The notes: a model not told the origin generated them from the letters alone. A stretch of DNA of 64,000 nt from Microvirga terrestris (GCF_015694425.1 NZ_JADQDN010000003.1:124001-188000); one strand, 5' to 3'. Positions 1 to 9,287 are shown, counted from the stretch's first letter. Translations and numbers: made by a program.

Positions 1-2447
1 CTGTCTACAAGGAGCAGAGACTTCTCTAATCCGCCCCTTCGCTCCTTGCGTGACCACGTCTCGAGGACCATCGGCAGGTAGTGCGCGACGTTGACGATCT
101 CAGTGGTACGCCCCCTGACAACAGCAGATCCGACGAGATCGGAACGCTCAGCAAGGAGCTCGATATCGAGTTTATCCTCCACGATGTCGACGATTTCAGC
201 AACTGCCAGGCCCATCGACACATCGCCGTCTGAGAACACCAGCAGCGACTGCATGCCTTCACGCTTGATGGTGAGTTCCTCGTCACAAGAGACGAGCGGC
301 ATAAGGCGCCCACGGTATTGGACCACTGGGCGCCCACTCGACCACTCGATAGTTGATGCTTCGATCTCCTCAAGGCGGGTCACCAGCGAAAGCGGAACAG
401 CCTTCAGGCTCTCACTTCCACCACGGAAGACCAGCAGGCTTGTCAGTTCATCCGCAGCAACGACCGCTTGCTCGGGGTTTGCATCGCTCTGGAACTCGTT
501 GCGATCAGATTCCGATCCCACCATGCGCGCAAGACCGTTGGGATCAATGATCAGCACGACGGCGCCATCCCCCAGGATGGTGTTGCCTGAGAAGAGCTGG
601 ATGTGCCTCAGCTTCGAGGACATCGGTTTCACCACGATTTCCTCAGTATGAAAAACACCGTCAACGAGAATGCCAAAGCGTTGATGCGCAACCTGCGTCA
701 CGACCACGAAGCCGTGATTGGCGTCCTCATTCCCGGACAGACCCATGACTTTCGACAATGGCACGATTGGCAGCAGGCGATCACGCAGTCGCAGGATCGG
801 TGTTCCATTGATGCGCTCGATCGAATGTTCGGAGGTGGGCGACACCCGGACGAGTTCCGATACCGCAATCTGTGGAATGGCAAAGCGCTGATCCTTGGAC
901 GACACGATGAGCGCTGCCACGATGGCTAGCGTCAGAGGGATCTTGATCGTGAAGGTGGTTCCGCGACCCTGCTCGGAACGAATGTCGACGGTTCCACCGA
1001 TCAGCTCGATATTGGTCTTAACCACATCCATGCCGACGCCGCGGCCTGACACGGACGTGACCTTCGCGGCTGTCGAGAAGCCAGGGTGGAAGATGAACTT
1101 CGCCACCTGAGCGTCGCTCATCCGCTCCAGTTCGGCGTCATTTGCAATTCCGCGTTCGGCGGCCTTCTTCCTGATAGCCGCGAAGTTAAGCCCCTTACCG
1201 TCGTCAGCGATCTCGATCGTGATCGAGCCGCCTTCATGATAGGCGTTGAGGCGGATCGTGCCCTTCTCGTGCTTTCCAGCAGCTTTTCGTTCCGCTTGGC
1301 TCTCGATTCCATGGTCTGCCGAGTTGCGGACCATATGGGTTAGAGGATCTTTGATGACCTCCAGGACCTGCCGATCCAGCTCCGTGTCCGCGCCTTGCAT
1401 GACGAGTTCGATCTTCTTCGAGAGTTCGTTCGAAAGGTCGCGCACAACGCGCGGTAGCTTCTGCCAGGCATTTCCGATCGGTTGCATCCGGGTCTTCATC
1501 ACCCCGTCCTGCAACTCGGCCGTAACCTGCGACAGACGCTGCAGCGGCACCTTGTAGCCGTGGTCCTCTGAACTGCGTCGGGCGATCTCCAGCAGCTGGT
1601 TCCGGGTGAGAACGAGCTCGGATACCATCGTCATCAGATGCTCGAGGGTATCCACGTTGACACGGATTGTCTGAACCTTACCGGAGATGCCTTCGCCGGC
1701 CTCTCCCGCCTCGGACGATTCGCCGTTTTTCTTGGGAGCCGCAGGCGCTGCGGCGGAAACCGTGGGCATGCCGCTGGATAGCTTCTCCGCAGGCTTATCG
1801 ATCACGAGACGGGCTGGTCCCGGTGCCTCGCGGAACGCGCGCTCCAGATCATCGAGCGAGACCTCACCCGGCTTAAGAGGACGTTCAAGAACCTGATATG
1901 TAAGGGTTCCGGCGGTCACAGCCTTTTCCGGGCCAGGAGCCTCCTGAAAAGCGCGCTCCAACTCGTCGAGCGAAACCTCGCCGGGCTTCAGCTCCCGCTC
2001 GAGAACTTGGTGGACTGGAGTGGGCAAGGTTTGCGCCATCTTTGGAGCCAGTGCTGCTTCCGGAACAGATGGCCCCTGCGAGGCCATCTTGTCCAGCAAT
2101 GCGATGAGATCGCCGTCGGATCCCTCTGGTTCAGCACCCTGACGCTCGAGCTCGCCGAGAATTTCCTTGGTCCGGTCAAGGGTACTGAGGATCAGCGAAA
2201 CGGCAGGAGTCGTAACTGGCATTCCATCGCGGAACTTGCCCATGAGAGTTTCGGCAGCGTGAGCCAATGCCTCGAGCCGTGGCAGACCAAGGAAGCCGCA
2301 GGTGCCCTTGATTGTATGGACCAGGCGGAAGATGTTGCTGAGGATGGCTTCGTTGTTCGGATCCTGCTCGAAACGGACCATCTCCACGTCGACCGTTTCG
2401 AGGTGCTCGTTGGTCTCGGTAAGAAACTCAAGAAGAAGATCGTCCAT
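1..2447 (-). CDS. cheA: Hybrid chemotaxis histidine kinase CheA, C-terminus cut by window edge
   Basis: Chemotaxis kinase that passes receptor signals to CheY/CheB by phosphotransfer. About 815 codons lie in the window. The N-terminal Hpt domain carries the phosphorylatable His44 in HTIKGTCGF. A linker (about 105-235) contains a duplicated 38-residue unit. Dimerisation and ATPase domains follow, with an N box (HMVRNSADHG), a G1 box (ADDGKGL) and a G2 box (GRGVGMD). Two CheW-like regions come next, one at about 500-640 beginning FAIPQIAVSELV and one at about 660-790 containing KAVPLSLVTRLEEI. The last visible residues, KSLLLVD, read as the first strand of a receiver domain, so the protein is probably a CheA-CheY hybrid. 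The ATG at 2447 is the first methionine before the Hpt helix. There is no gene within 800 bp upstream. The rest of a chemotaxis operon may lie to the left, outside the window. Confidence 0.93.
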   Translation of the reverse strand, partial: MDDLLLEFLTETNEHLETVDVEMVRFEQDPNNEAILSNIFRLVHTIKGTCGFLGLPRLEALAHAAETLMGKFRDGMPVTTPAVSLILSTLDRTKEILGELERQGAEPEGSDGDLIALLDKMASQGPSVPEAALAPKMAQTLPTPVHQVLERELKPGEVSLDELERAFQEAPGPEKAVTAGTLTYQVLERPLKPGEVSLDDLERAFREAPGPARLVIDKPAEKLSSGMPTVSAAAPAAPKKNGESSEAGEAGEGISGKVQTIRVNVDTLEHLMTMVSELVLTRNQLLEIARRSSEDHGYKVPLQRLSQVTAELQDGVMKTRMQPIGNAWQKLPRVVRDLSNELSKKIELVMQGADTELDRQVLEVIKDPLTHMVRNSADHGIESQAERKAAGKHEKGTIRLNAYHEGGSITIEIADDGKGLNFAAIRKKAAERGIANDAELERMSDAQVAKFIFHPGFSTAAKVTSVSGRGVGMDVVKTNIELIGGTVDIRSEQGRGTTFTIKIPLTLAIVAALIVSSKDQRFAIPQIAVSELVRVSPTSEHSIERINGTPILRLRDRLLPIVPLSKVMGLSGNEDANHGFVVVTQVAHQRFGILVDGVFHTEEIVVKPMSSKLRHIQLFSGNTILGDGAVVLIIDPNGLARMVGSESDRNEFQSDANPEQAVVAADELTSLLVFRGGSESLKAVPLSLVTRLEEIEASTIEWSSGRPVVQYRGRLMPLVSCDEELTIKREGMQSLLVFSDGDVSMGLAVAEIVDIVEDKLDIELLAERSDLVGSAVVRGRTTEIVNVAHYLPMVLETWSRKERRGGLEKSLLLVD
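1782..2009 (-). repeat. Tandem 114-bp duplication inside cheA linker
   Basis: Two consecutive in-frame copies (2009-1896 and 1895-1782) encode 38-residue units. Both share the core LKPGEVSLD, then LERAF and EAPGP. They lie in the Hpt-to-kinase linker where CheA proteins usually carry a CheY/CheB-docking region. The copies differ at several synonymous positions, so the duplication is not recent. Confidence 0.8.
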
Positions 2448-3030
2448 TGCCGTGTCTCAACTCTTACTGTGTGAACTGAACAGCGCCGATCGTCTGGCGC
2501 TCCAGATTGGGAGAAGCGTTCGGCCTTCACGCCGGCAATAAAGCGCTGAACCTCATGTTCAGGCATGGGAACTGAAGGGCGATTATCGGATCAGGATCGA
2601 AGATCAGGAAAGCGACTGCTGCTCGTCATTTGCATGCAGACGGTTATCCAAGAAGTTTTGATCTTCATGATGGATAGTGCCCCAGTACACCTCATTCACT
2701 ACATCAGTTTCTCAGCCAACAAGGCTGAGCGACTGGACCTGATCAACTCTTCATCCATAGACCGACGAAGAACTGATCCTTTGAGCTTTGCGCCTCTTAG
2801 GTCACAGCCATGACGTTGAGTAAGAATAAGTCGGCGTTTCCTGCAATAGAGTTAACGACCGAAGGTGATGCTTGCTGATTCGACGCGATTTCAGAAAAAA
2901 TCGCTCAACCAGACAGCATCAATGTTGCGATCGACACTGCTGTTAGGGTTCCAAGTTTACCCAATGGGTTCGTCATCGAAGTCTACACCGCGCTTCGCAG
3001 CGGCCTAGCACGATTCAATTTAAGGGAGTT

Positions 3031-3049
3031 GCCCCTCATCGAGAGGGGC
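3031..3049. repeat. Short hairpin in cheA-ftcR intergenic region
   Basis: Perfect 7-bp stem GCCCCTC/GAGGGGC with a 5-nt loop. There is no T-tract on either side, so a terminator role is not supported. Confidence 0.4.
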
Positions 3050-3229
3050 TATTGAGAGCGGTCCGCGATTATCCAAGCTCTGAGCAGCGCATCCCCGGTC
3101 GGTAACTTCGGGAATGACAACCATTGTTTGTGCGGGATAGCCGAAATGCCAATTCGCCTTTGTTGACGCGCGAATACAGCCAAGCCTCAAGGTCGTTCTG
3201 GAATTGCTCCTGTGGAGCATCAAATGCTT

Positions 3230-3260
3230 ATGGCTGCCGTACCATAAGTGCGGCAGCCAT
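3230..3260 (-). terminator. Hairpin downstream of ftcR, possible terminator
   Basis: Perfect 10-bp inverted repeat ATGGCTGCCG/CGGCAGCCAT with an 11-nt loop, starting 19 bp after the ftcR stop codon. There is no U-run on the minus strand, so this is a stable 3' hairpin rather than a textbook intrinsic terminator. Confidence 0.45.
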
Positions 3261-3278
3261 ATGCCTTTTCGACGAGAA

Positions 3279-3965
3279 CTAGACCGCGATCCCTACGTAG
3301 GAATAACCGATATACCGCTTAGCATCGATGGGGTCATAGCCGAGGCGCTGCCGCAGCTTCTTGCGCAGCTTGCTGATGTGCCCCTCGACAACGCTGTCTT
3401 CGACGTCATCGCTATAGATCCCGTAGACCGCGTCGAAGATCTGCTTCTTGGTGAGCCGGTGCCCCTTCTTGCGAACCAGATATTCCAGAATGTGCCTTTC
3501 GCGGCGCGGGAGAGAGAGGGGAAGACCGTCGATCTCCGGATCCCGGCCATCGAAGAAAACCTTCAGCCTGTCACTGTTATCCTGGGTCTTCTTTCCGGCG
3601 CTTGCGTTCACGCGGCGCCAAACGGCTTCTGTCCGCGCAAGAATTTCGCGAACGTGAACGGGCTTGCGGACAACGTCATCAAACTTCGCGGTGAAGAGTT
3701 CCAAGGTCTCCTCCAGAGAGCGAACATCGCTTAGGGCGATGATCGGGGCCTTGGAATAGCGCCGGATGCTTTCGGCGGAATGAACCCGCTCTTCAAAGGT
3801 ACCGAGCACGAAGCCCTGCACAGCTTCCAGGTCGGAGTCGGAAGCCGTCTCAAGCCAATCGGTGAACTCGTCTGCGTACAAGCCAAGGGAGGATATGCCT
3901 TCACGCTTGAAGCTCGCAACATATCCAGACGTAACCATCTGCCGGTCATCGACGACGATATACAT
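3279..3965 (-). CDS. ftcR: FtcR/Rem-type flagellar transcriptional regulator
   Basis: An OmpR-like two-domain protein of 228 residues. Family members (Brucella FtcR, Sinorhizobium Rem) activate flagellar genes in Rhizobiales. The N-terminal receiver-like fold starts MYIVVDDR and keeps the early acidic pair and the KP motif (VRKPVH). It shows no aspartate where the phosphoacceptor normally follows strand 3; the region reads AVQGFVLG. The C-terminal winged helix (about 130-228) ends in a characteristic RYIGYSYVGI. It may therefore act independently of phosphorylation, an inference from the missing residue. The ATG at 3965 is the natural start because the receiver begins immediately. It is monocistronic here, with cheA on the same strand 830 bp downstream. 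Confidence 0.88.
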   Translation of the reverse strand: MYIVVDDRQMVTSGYVASFKREGISSLGLYADEFTDWLETASDSDLEAVQGFVLGTFEERVHSAESIRRYSKAPIIALSDVRSLEETLELFTAKFDDVVRKPVHVREILARTEAVWRRVNASAGKKTQDNSDRLKVFFDGRDPEIDGLPLSLPRRERHILEYLVRKKGHRLTKKQIFDAVYGIYSDDVEDSVVEGHISKLRKKLRQRLGYDPIDAKRYIGYSYVGIAV

Positions 3966-4789
3966 GTTTTCTGCCCCGCCTTAGTAATTAAGTGCGTTTA
4001 ATGGTCGTGTTCTTGCCGCTCACATTTGTTTACTTGATTCAGCTTTGTTAAGCGGCTGAGGCAGAAACTATATTTTGGGTCCTCAGCGGACAATACGTAA
4101 ATAATGGGAGCTGTTACTCTCTTATGGTTAATGCTCCTTAACCAACGTTAATCAAAGCTTTCGCAGGTGAATTGCCTTGTCCGTTCTTGGCAGGGACGCG
4201 CAAAGAGGCTGCTCAAGCGACTGAAAATTCTGATGTTTTGCAAAAACCGAAACTCAAGATCCTCTCACTTTTGTTCCTGGAGGCCTGTTATGAACTCATG
4301 TAACTACGTATTTCCCGAAGCTATAGGCTACGTAGAAGCACCTACGCGACTTGCGAAGGCAGCAGCTTTTGACGGTCAGATTGTATGAGACGTGATCGCT
4401 GCGCTGAAGAGAAGAAGAGCATTCAGTGTCCTAGCAACGACAGATTGCCGTGCTGCGGAACGGGAGCTTGGAGATCGACAAAGGGCAAGCCGGAAGTGAG
4501 GCCTCTGTTAACCCTAATGCGTGGTGCCGCAGCACCACTTCTTGACCTTAAGCAGGCCGGCATTTACCTCATTTCTTTGAAGATCTTTCAGACATTACAG
4601 GCGAGAATTCATTAGCACTATGGCAGGTCCTCGTTGAGGATCGGCATGACGCACTGCCATTTTACCGGTCAGCCCGGATCATAGGTTTGCAACGGATCGA
4701 GCCGATGCTCGAGGCATGATGCCCCTCCGTTGAGTCGGCGCATCCGACATTCTGAAGAACTCCTATGTTTTCCAACCGGCAGTTTTTAC
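3966..4789. other. Intergenic region between ftcR and the GGDEF/EAL gene
   Basis: About 820 bp between divergent genes, AT-rich for this genome. Two short plus-strand open frames around 4167-4615 have no recognisable product, so I do not call them. It holds a compound palindrome at 4126-4151 and a direct repeat CTACGTA near 4302 and 4330. It presumably contains promoters for both flanking genes, which I cannot place. Confidence 0.55.
4126..4151. promoter_or_regulatory. Overlapping GGTTAA palindromes, operator-like
   Basis: GGTTAA-N6-TTAACC (4126-4143) overlaps TTAAC-N4-GTTAA, giving three TTAA half-sites in 26 bp. It lies 160 bp upstream of ftcR. The spacing resembles but does not match the CtrA consensus TTAA-N7-TTAA, since both spacers between TTAA boxes are 6 nt. 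A binding site for CtrA or another dimeric regulator is possible. Confidence 0.35.
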
Positions 4790-7789
4790 ATGCACGAGCG
4801 TTCTGGCCACAGCGATCTGCCTCAATGGAAGGAAGTCGAACGCCTTGCTGCGCTCCAGAAGTTTGACATTATCGATACAGCACCGGAAGTTGAATTCGAC
4901 AATATTGCGAAGCTGGCGGCTCAGATCTGCAAGACTCCAATTGCCTGTATTTCCTTCCTCGACGAACATCGACAGCGCTTCAAGGCCAGGATTGGGCTGG
5001 ACCTTACAGAGACTCCTCGCGAGAACTCGGTCTGCAATCATGCCATCCTGCAACCTGGGCCTTTTGTCGTTCCCGATCTGAGCCACGACCCACGCTTCAA
5101 GGACAGGGTTCGTATCGAAGGTGAACCAGACTTATCTTTCTACGCAGGTGTTCCGCTCAGAACGAAGGATGGCCTGCCCCTCGGGATGCTCTGCGTTCTC
5201 GATCACGTCGTGCGCCCTGAGGGCCTCACCGAGCAGCAGGGAGAAGCGCTTACCACGCTCGCCCAAGCCGTCATGTGTCAGCTCGAATTGAAACTCTCCA
5301 GCAAAACGGCGGCGGAAAGCGAGGAGTTCACGCGTCGCCTTCTGGCAAGCTCCGACGATTGCATCAAGGTTTTCGACCTTAAAGGGCGCCTTCGCTTCAT
5401 GAGCCAGGGCGGCATGCGGGCCATGGAAGTCGAGGACATCCGCGCGATCGAAGGCCGTCACTGGACCGATATCTGGAGCAGCATTGCCAGCGAGGATACC
5501 AACGCGGCCGTTGAGGCTGTCAAGTCAGGTGGGATCGGGCGCTTCCAGGGCCCATGCGCCACGATGACAGGAGCCCAGAAGTGGTGGGATGTCGTCGTAA
5601 CTCCCATCATGGGACAAGATAGTATCCCGCAGGGTTTTCTATGCATCTCACGGGATATCACAGAGTTTCGCGCAACGGAGGAGCGCCTTCGGAGAAGCGA
5701 AAGGCGCCTTCGTACTCTTGTGGATGCGATGCCTGCATCCATGAGTTCTCCGCAGATCGTGTGGTTTAGCTCTCCAGAAGGAGACTTCGCCTATTGCAAC
5801 GACGTCTGGCACGAGTACACCGGCCTGCGTTCCGAGGACGGGCCGGCCGGGAGTTGGACCTCGGTTATCGATCCGCTTCATCGTGAGCGGATCCTCGGCA
5901 TGTGGCAAAATGCTCTCAGCAAAGGCACATCTTTCGAGATCGAGATGCCTTTGCGTCGCGCCCTGGATGGCATGTACCGCTGGTTCATCGTGCGTGGCCA
6001 ACCCCTGAAGAACGAGCAGGGTAGGATCGAGCAATGGTTCGGCATTGCCATGGACATCCATGAACGCAAGCAGTCTGAGCAGGCGCTGAGGAAAAGCGAG
6101 GAGCGTCTGCAACTGGCCCTGAAGGCCGCCCACATGATTGCGTGGGAGTTCAACCCGCAATCGGGGGCAACCACCCGCTCTGAGAACTCCCTGGCGCTAC
6201 TTGGGATCAGACCGGGTGTCGACAGAACCTTCATGACAGGCATCCATCCCGATGACCACCAGAAGGTTGAAGACTTTCTGCGGGAGATCCAATTGGATGG
6301 AGCCAGTTCCATCGAGTGCCGCTATGTCCTTCCCAGCGGAGAGACACGATGGTTGCGTGCCCGTGGCGAACAAGCCGGCTCCGATCGCATCGTGGGTGTC
6401 ACCTTCGACATCAGCGAGCAGAAAGAAGCGGAGCAGGAGATCTGGCGTTCAGCCAATCATGACGCTCTGACCGGCCTTCCCAACCGCACCCTGTTTCAGC
6501 ATCGCCTTGATGCTGCTCTTGACCATGCACGGCAGAGCGGCACAAGTGTCAGCCTTCTCCTGATCGACCTGGACGACTTCAAGGACATCAACGATACCCT
6601 TGGTCATGATGCCGGGGATGCTCTGCTGCAGGAAACGGCTCGTCGCCTGTCTACGATGGTGCGCGGATGCGATACCGTTGCGCGGATTGGTGGCGACGAG
6701 TTCGCCGTTCTGGTCGTCGACCCGCTGAAGCTGGAAAACGCGACGAGGCTTGGCTCATTGATCGCCGAAATGCTTCGACAGCCGTTTGTCTATCAGAAAC
6801 GGACGCTGATTAGCCGGGTGAGCATCGGCATCGCCGCTTATCCCGATCATGACGGGAATCCGGCGGAACTCGTCAAGGATTCCGATATCGCGATGTACCA
6901 AGCCAAGTCCCAAGGACGAAACCGGGTCATCACGTATTCCCCCGAAATGAGAAACGTCATCGAGCAGCGCGTCTCCCTCGGACGCGACATGCGCGAGGCG
7001 ATCTCCAACGATGAGATCGTTCCCTTCTATCAGCCGAAGATTTGTCTCACGACGGGAGAGATTATCGGCCTTGAAGCGCTGGCACGTTGGCAGCATCCGA
7101 CCGAGGGCATTCTCACCCCGGGATATTTCGGCGCCGTATTCGAGGATCATGATATCGCAGCATCCATCGGCAAGCAGCTGATCACGCAAGTGGCTGCGGA
7201 TGTCCGTAGCTGGCTGGATCGTGATCTCCTATTTGGTAGGGTGGCCCTGAACCTCTCACCAGCCGAGTTCAGCCAAACGGCCATCGTCGACAATCTGCTG
7301 CGAACGCTCGATCGGTTGAGGGTGCCAGCGGATATTTTCGAGGTGGAGGTCACGGAAACCGTTCTTCTCGGCAGAAACTCTGACAACGTCTCCTCGGCTC
7401 TCGCGGAGTTCAGGCGGCAAGGGATCCAGGTCGCACTGGACGATTTCGGAACCGGATATGCCTCTTTGACTCATCTGAAGCAGTTTCCCGTGGATCATAT
7501 CAAGATCGACAGGAGCTTCGTGCGGGATCTTGAGCAGGACTCCGATGATGAAGCGATCGTTGCGGCGGTTATCAGCCTTGGAAAGAGCCTGCAGCTTCAG
7601 GTCACGGCCGAAGGTGTCGAGACACATGGCCAGGCTCGGCGATTGCGCGAGTTAGGCTGCGATCATGCCCAAGGCTTTCTGTATGCAAAGCCGATGGCCG
7701 CCTCACAGGTGCCGGATCTCGTGAGCCGTTGGAACGCCATGCTGGTAAGGCCCCGCTCGGACAAGACGGCAAATTTGCTCAGCAGGTAA
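4790..7789 (+). CDS. GAF-PAS-PAS-PAS-GGDEF-EAL cyclic-di-GMP enzyme
   Basis: Bifunctional-type c-di-GMP turnover protein of 999 residues with no predicted membrane segment, so probably cytosolic. Order: GAF (about 20-140), three PAS domains (about 180-290, 305-430, 435-550), GGDEF (about 555-720) and EAL (about 730-980). The GGDEF signature is intact (residues 634-638) and is preceded by RGCD at the I-site position, implying product inhibition. The EAL half keeps EAL (762-764), DDFGTGYASL, KIDRSF and AEGVET, so both activities look possible. The ATG at 4790 places the start just before the GAF domain; a TTG at 4730 in the same frame would add 20 residues. Neither has a clear Shine-Dalgarno sequence. 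Proximity to cheA and ftcR suggests control of motility. Confidence 0.9.
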   Translation: MHERSGHSDLPQWKEVERLAALQKFDIIDTAPEVEFDNIAKLAAQICKTPIACISFLDEHRQRFKARIGLDLTETPRENSVCNHAILQPGPFVVPDLSHDPRFKDRVRIEGEPDLSFYAGVPLRTKDGLPLGMLCVLDHVVRPEGLTEQQGEALTTLAQAVMCQLELKLSSKTAAESEEFTRRLLASSDDCIKVFDLKGRLRFMSQGGMRAMEVEDIRAIEGRHWTDIWSSIASEDTNAAVEAVKSGGIGRFQGPCATMTGAQKWWDVVVTPIMGQDSIPQGFLCISRDITEFRATEERLRRSERRLRTLVDAMPASMSSPQIVWFSSPEGDFAYCNDVWHEYTGLRSEDGPAGSWTSVIDPLHRERILGMWQNALSKGTSFEIEMPLRRALDGMYRWFIVRGQPLKNEQGRIEQWFGIAMDIHERKQSEQALRKSEERLQLALKAAHMIAWEFNPQSGATTRSENSLALLGIRPGVDRTFMTGIHPDDHQKVEDFLREIQLDGASSIECRYVLPSGETRWLRARGEQAGSDRIVGVTFDISEQKEAEQEIWRSANHDALTGLPNRTLFQHRLDAALDHARQSGTSVSLLLIDLDDFKDINDTLGHDAGDALLQETARRLSTMVRGCDTVARIGGDEFAVLVVDPLKLENATRLGSLIAEMLRQPFVYQKRTLISRVSIGIAAYPDHDGNPAELVKDSDIAMYQAKSQGRNRVITYSPEMRNVIEQRVSLGRDMREAISNDEIVPFYQPKICLTTGEIIGLEALARWQHPTEGILTPGYFGAVFEDHDIAASIGKQLITQVAADVRSWLDRDLLFGRVALNLSPAEFSQTAIVDNLLRTLDRLRVPADIFEVEVTETVLLGRNSDNVSSALAEFRRQGIQVALDDFGTGYASLTHLKQFPVDHIKIDRSFVRDLEQDSDDEAIVAAVISLGKSLQLQVTAEGVETHGQARRLRELGCDHAQGFLYAKPMAASQVPDLVSRWNAMLVRPRSDKTANLLSR

Positions 7790-7929
7790 GCCTAGAAGTA
7801 GTAGCGAGATAGAGGAAGGCTTACGACGTCCTCAAATTCGTCCATCTGCCTTGTCCATCCTGCTTCCAGCCCCATCTGCCTATCGCCGCCTTCCTGCAGA
7901 AAGGCATCACGGGATATGGAGTTTAAAGA

Positions 7930-8814
7930 ATGAGCGTCGTCATCTCTACTCCACAGCTTCGTGCCGAGGTGTCTGCCGATGGAGCCGAGCTCATTCGCCT
8001 TCAGGATGATCAGGGTCGTGACTGGTTGTGGGATGGAGATCCTGCCTTCTGGACCGGGCGCTCTCCCCTGCTCTTTCCTATCGTCGGTCGAGTCAGAAAT
8101 GATCGCATCCGTGTTGATGGCTTGGAGTACGAACTGCCCAAGCACGGATTTGCCCGCACGTCCCGCTTCGACATCGAAGAAGCAAACCCATCTTATTGCC
8201 GCTTTCGGCTCTGCTCCAGTGAAGCCACACTTCAGGGCTATCCCTTTCCTTTCCAGCTCGACGTCAGCTATGCGGTTGAAGGGGCCACTTTGAGCATCAT
8301 CTCGAGCGTAGCAAATACCGGCTCCTCCGGAATGCCTGTCTCATTCGGCTTCCATCCGGCCTTTCGATGGCCGCTACCCTATGGCGCCCCGCGCGATGCC
8401 CATGAAATCTGGTTTGAGCAGGAGGAAACGGCGCCGATCCGTCGACCTCTTGAAGGCTTAATCAAGCGCGAAACTGAATTGTCCCCCATTCAGGGAAGCA
8501 CCCTTGCTCTGCGTGACGATCTCTTTGAGGCGGATGCTCTTGTGTTCGATCAATTGAGGAGCCGTTCCATCGGGTATGGTGCGCGTGAAAGCGCCTCGCT
8601 TCGGGTCGACTTTCCTGACATGCCGCATTTGGGCATCTGGACCAAACCAGGATCAGGCTTCATCTGCATCGAGCCCTGGCAAGGCTATGCGGATCCACAG
8701 GACTTCATAGGCGACTTTTCAGACAAGCCTGGGATTGTTGCCATTCAACCCGGAGAAACGCGCCGCTTCGCAATCGATATAGCTGTCAAGCCGCCGATAG
8801 GGCAATCGGATTGA
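7930..8814 (+). CDS. Aldose-1-epimerase (galactose mutarotase) family protein
   Basis: A 294-residue member of the aldose 1-epimerase/LacX-like fold, which interconverts alpha and beta anomers of sugars or binds hexose phosphates. The start SVVISTPQLRAEVSADGAEL, the LLFPIVGRVRND segment and the FGFHPAFRWPL region match the family's active-site layout. The late IEPWQGYADP is the usual C-terminal motif. It starts 140 bp after the GGDEF/EAL gene on the same strand and faces the response regulator gene tail to tail. Substrate cannot be deduced, and no sugar operon surrounds it. Confidence 0.85.
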   Translation: MSVVISTPQLRAEVSADGAELIRLQDDQGRDWLWDGDPAFWTGRSPLLFPIVGRVRNDRIRVDGLEYELPKHGFARTSRFDIEEANPSYCRFRLCSSEATLQGYPFPFQLDVSYAVEGATLSIISSVANTGSSGMPVSFGFHPAFRWPLPYGAPRDAHEIWFEQEETAPIRRPLEGLIKRETELSPIQGSTLALRDDLFEADALVFDQLRSRSIGYGARESASLRVDFPDMPHLGIWTKPGSGFICIEPWQGYADPQDFIGDFSDKPGIVAIQPGETRRFAIDIAVKPPIGQSD

Positions 8815-8830
8815 GGGAGACAGGTTGAGA

Positions 8831-9217
8831 TCAATGGCTCGTCACGAGTTCCCGGATCTGCTGGACGACATCATCGCTGCAATAGGGTTTCGGCACGAAC
8901 CGCCCATCATCGGGGAGGGCTTCGGGAGCGGGACGATGATAAGCCGAGGAGATCAGTAGCGAGATGTGCGGCCAGCGTTGCTGGACGCTCTCAGCGAGAT
9001 CCAGCCCATTCATGGAGCCCGGCATATCAATGTCGGTAAAGAGAACATGCACGTCCTCCGAGCATGATTCCAGGACCGCCAACGCGACATCGGCATTGGC
9101 CGCCTCCAGGACGTGAAAGCCGGCATCCTGAAGATCATCGGCGGCTGCCATGCGTACAAGGGGCTCATCTTCGACCAGGAGAACCACGGGGGAGTGCTGT
9201 GAATAATTGTTCATCAT
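8831..9217 (-). CDS. Single-domain response regulator (CheY-like receiver)
   Basis: A 128-residue stand-alone receiver domain with no output domain. Visible are the acidic pair in LLVEDEP, the phosphoacceptor aspartate in LFTDIDMPG, the Thr/Ser position in LLISSAY and the KP motif in VPKPY. Such proteins act as phosphate sinks or as partners of hybrid kinases; this type is frequent in Rhizobiales stress signalling. Two adjacent ATG codons (9217, 9214) could start it. There is no Shine-Dalgarno sequence, and an exact EcfG-type promoter ends only 10 bp upstream, so the mRNA is probably leaderless. The gene is divergent from the 78-residue gene at 9288. Confidence 0.88.
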   Translation of the reverse strand: MMNNYSQHSPVVLLVEDEPLVRMAAADDLQDAGFHVLEAANADVALAVLESCSEDVHVLFTDIDMPGSMNGLDLAESVQQRWPHISLLISSAYHRPAPEALPDDGRFVPKPYCSDDVVQQIRELVTSH

Positions 9218-9224
9218 GAGGCGA

Positions 9225-9249
9225 GGAACGAAACTAACCTATGTTAGTT
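9225..9249 (+). promoter_or_regulatory. Overlapping plus-strand EcfG-like promoter for the 78-residue gene
   Basis: Plus strand reads GGAAC-N16-AGTT, one mismatch from the EcfG consensus, in the same near-palindrome as the minus-strand promoter. The -35 of each direction overlaps the -10 of the other. The gene starts 39 bp downstream at 9288. Confidence 0.4.
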
Positions 9250-9251
9250 CC
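9227..9251 (-). promoter_or_regulatory. Exact EcfG-type promoter for the single-domain response regulator
   Basis: Minus strand reads GGAAC-N16-CGTT, an exact match to the alphaproteobacterial EcfG consensus. The -10 element ends 10 bp from the ATG. The box is part of a near-palindrome containing AACTAAC-CTAT-GTTAGTT. Confidence 0.65.
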
Positions 9252-9287
9252 TACTGCTCAGGTGGTTATCGAGCAGGGGAACCCGCC

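Larger units (their letters stand above)
2448..3278. other. Intergenic region between cheA and ftcR, no convincing gene
   Basis: This 831-bp stretch is more AT-rich than its surroundings. Short open frames exist on both strands but lack a ribosome binding site and any recognisable family. It presumably carries the cheA promoter, but I could not assign -35/-10 boxes. Two hairpins are visible. One is GCCCCTC/GAGGGGC at 3031-3049. The other is a 10-bp perfect inverted repeat at 3230-3260, just downstream of the ftcR stop. Confidence 0.6.

Noticed and set aside
2565..2813. Possible 82-residue gene upstream of cheA
   Set aside because: No ribosome binding site, unusual composition and no family resemblance.
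4167..4615. Two short plus-strand frames before the GGDEF/EAL gene
   Set aside because: Neither has a plausible start signal or product, and the DNA looks regulatory.
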